Positions 12,600-12,852 of a stretch of 12,852 bases of DNA are shown piece after piece. The stretch lies in the NCBI GenBank assembly GCA_046590885.1, contig JBKJTS010000250.1, positions 1 to 12,852 of the forward strand. The letters are read 5' to 3'. The notes below the pieces were generated by a model. That model ran no database searches, was not told the origin of the DNA, and worked only from the letters and a program-made list of their open reading frames with translations. Each line of letters opens with the position of its first letter. The first letter of the stretch is position 1. The stretch is from Ga0077554 sp046590885. GTDB lineage: Bacteria; Pseudomonadota; Gammaproteobacteria; Ga0077554; Ga007554. Position numbers and translations under genes: made by a program.

Positions 12600-12852
12600 T
12601 TACACCAATGGCACAACATGCCCCAGTAATTCACGCACTTTCTCCATGCCCGTTTTCACAGTGGCGTCGATTTCTTCCATTTTAATAATGCTGCCTCCGC
12701 CCCGCCCCGCTGCCCAATTCACACTAACGGCACACGTAGCGTAACTTAAGCCCAGCTCACGTGCCAACGCGGCTTCAGGCATGCCAGTCATGCCGACCAT
12801 AGCGCAACCATCCCGCTCCATACGGTCAATTTCAGCAGCAGTTTCGAGGCGC
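12600..12852 (-). CDS. S-methyl-5'-thioinosine phosphorylase, C-terminal part (partial)
   Basis: The frame enters from the right edge and ends with TAA at 12600-12602. It encodes 83 residues, beginning RLETAAEIDRMERDGCAMVG. The sequence GMTGMPEAALARELGLSYA, followed by a CAVSVNWAAGRG stretch, is the C-terminal substrate-binding region of the MTA/MTI phosphorylase branch of purine nucleoside phosphorylases. In this group the pair of acidic residues expected in true MTA or adenosine phosphorylases is often changed; the variant with NWAAGRG resembles the bacterial S-methyl-5'-thioinosine phosphorylase, which cleaves methylthioinosine to hypoxanthine and methylthioribose-1-phosphate in methionine salvage. 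MTA phosphorylase is the alternative. An in-frame ATG at 12821 is internal; the true start lies outside the window. Confidence 0.8.
   Translation of the reverse strand, partial: RLETAAEIDRMERDGCAMVGMTGMPEAALARELGLSYATCAVSVNWAAGRGGGSIIKMEEIDATVKTGMEKVRELLGHVVPLV

Noticed and set aside
12398..12685. 95-codon plus-strand frame
   Set aside because: Its last third is antisense to the thioinosine phosphorylase gene, its ribosome site is poorly placed, and the composition is not protein-like.

Overview
This 12.85 kb window is a dense block of cell-envelope and stress-type genes. Eleven of the twelve genes called with reasonable confidence lie on the minus strand; the exception is a Crp/Fnr-family regulator on the plus strand. 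The base composition is moderately AT-rich. The gene set (cyclic beta-1,2-glucan synthase, SPW membrane protein, DUF4398 and OmpA lipoproteins, CsbD, AI-2E-family permease, ferritin-like protein, BON lipoprotein, a YqjD/YqjE/YqjK-like trio, S-methyl-5'-thioinosine phosphorylase) suggests a Gram-negative proteobacterium. I favour a betaproteobacterium, perhaps Nitrosomonas-like, but the window holds no marker gene that settles it.

Layout. Positions 1-3171 (minus) are one uninterrupted reading frame of 1057 codons running off the left edge: the N-terminal and glycosyltransferase part of a cyclic beta-1,2-glucan synthase (NdvB/ChvB type). A 640-base AT-rich gap with a strong hairpin follows, then an SPW-repeat membrane protein (3814-4200) and another gap with a G10 run and a possible small ORF. 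Next are two co-transcribed lipoprotein genes (DUF4398 alone, then DUF4398 + coiled coil + OmpA domain, 4795-6346), csbD (6511-6711), and a likely operon of BON lipoprotein, ferritin-like protein and AI-2E permease (6886-9047). The last two of these overlap by ATGA. A 690-base divergent intergenic region holds two long perfect palindromes and candidate promoters on both sides. The Crp-like regulator follows (9741-10526), then convergently the YqjK-like, YqjE-like (holin superfamily) and DUF883/YqjD-like genes (10697-11890), with a 25-residue membrane peptide gene (11962-12039) just upstream of that operon. A 560-base gap precedes the 3' end of an S-methyl-5'-thioinosine phosphorylase gene, which runs off the right edge.

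How the genes may fit together. Almost every product acts at the envelope: periplasmic glucan for osmoprotection, outer-membrane or peptidoglycan-anchored lipoproteins, inner-membrane DUF883/holin-like proteins and a permease, plus an iron-storage-type protein. The regulator has the effector and helix-turn-helix domains of a Crp/Fnr protein, and two sites close to the FNR-type consensus (TTGAT-N4-ATCAA, one mismatch each) lie upstream of two of the minus-strand operons. I infer, without proof, that this is an envelope/osmotic/oxidative stress island under partly shared control. There is no CRISPR array, tRNA, rRNA or intact mobile element.
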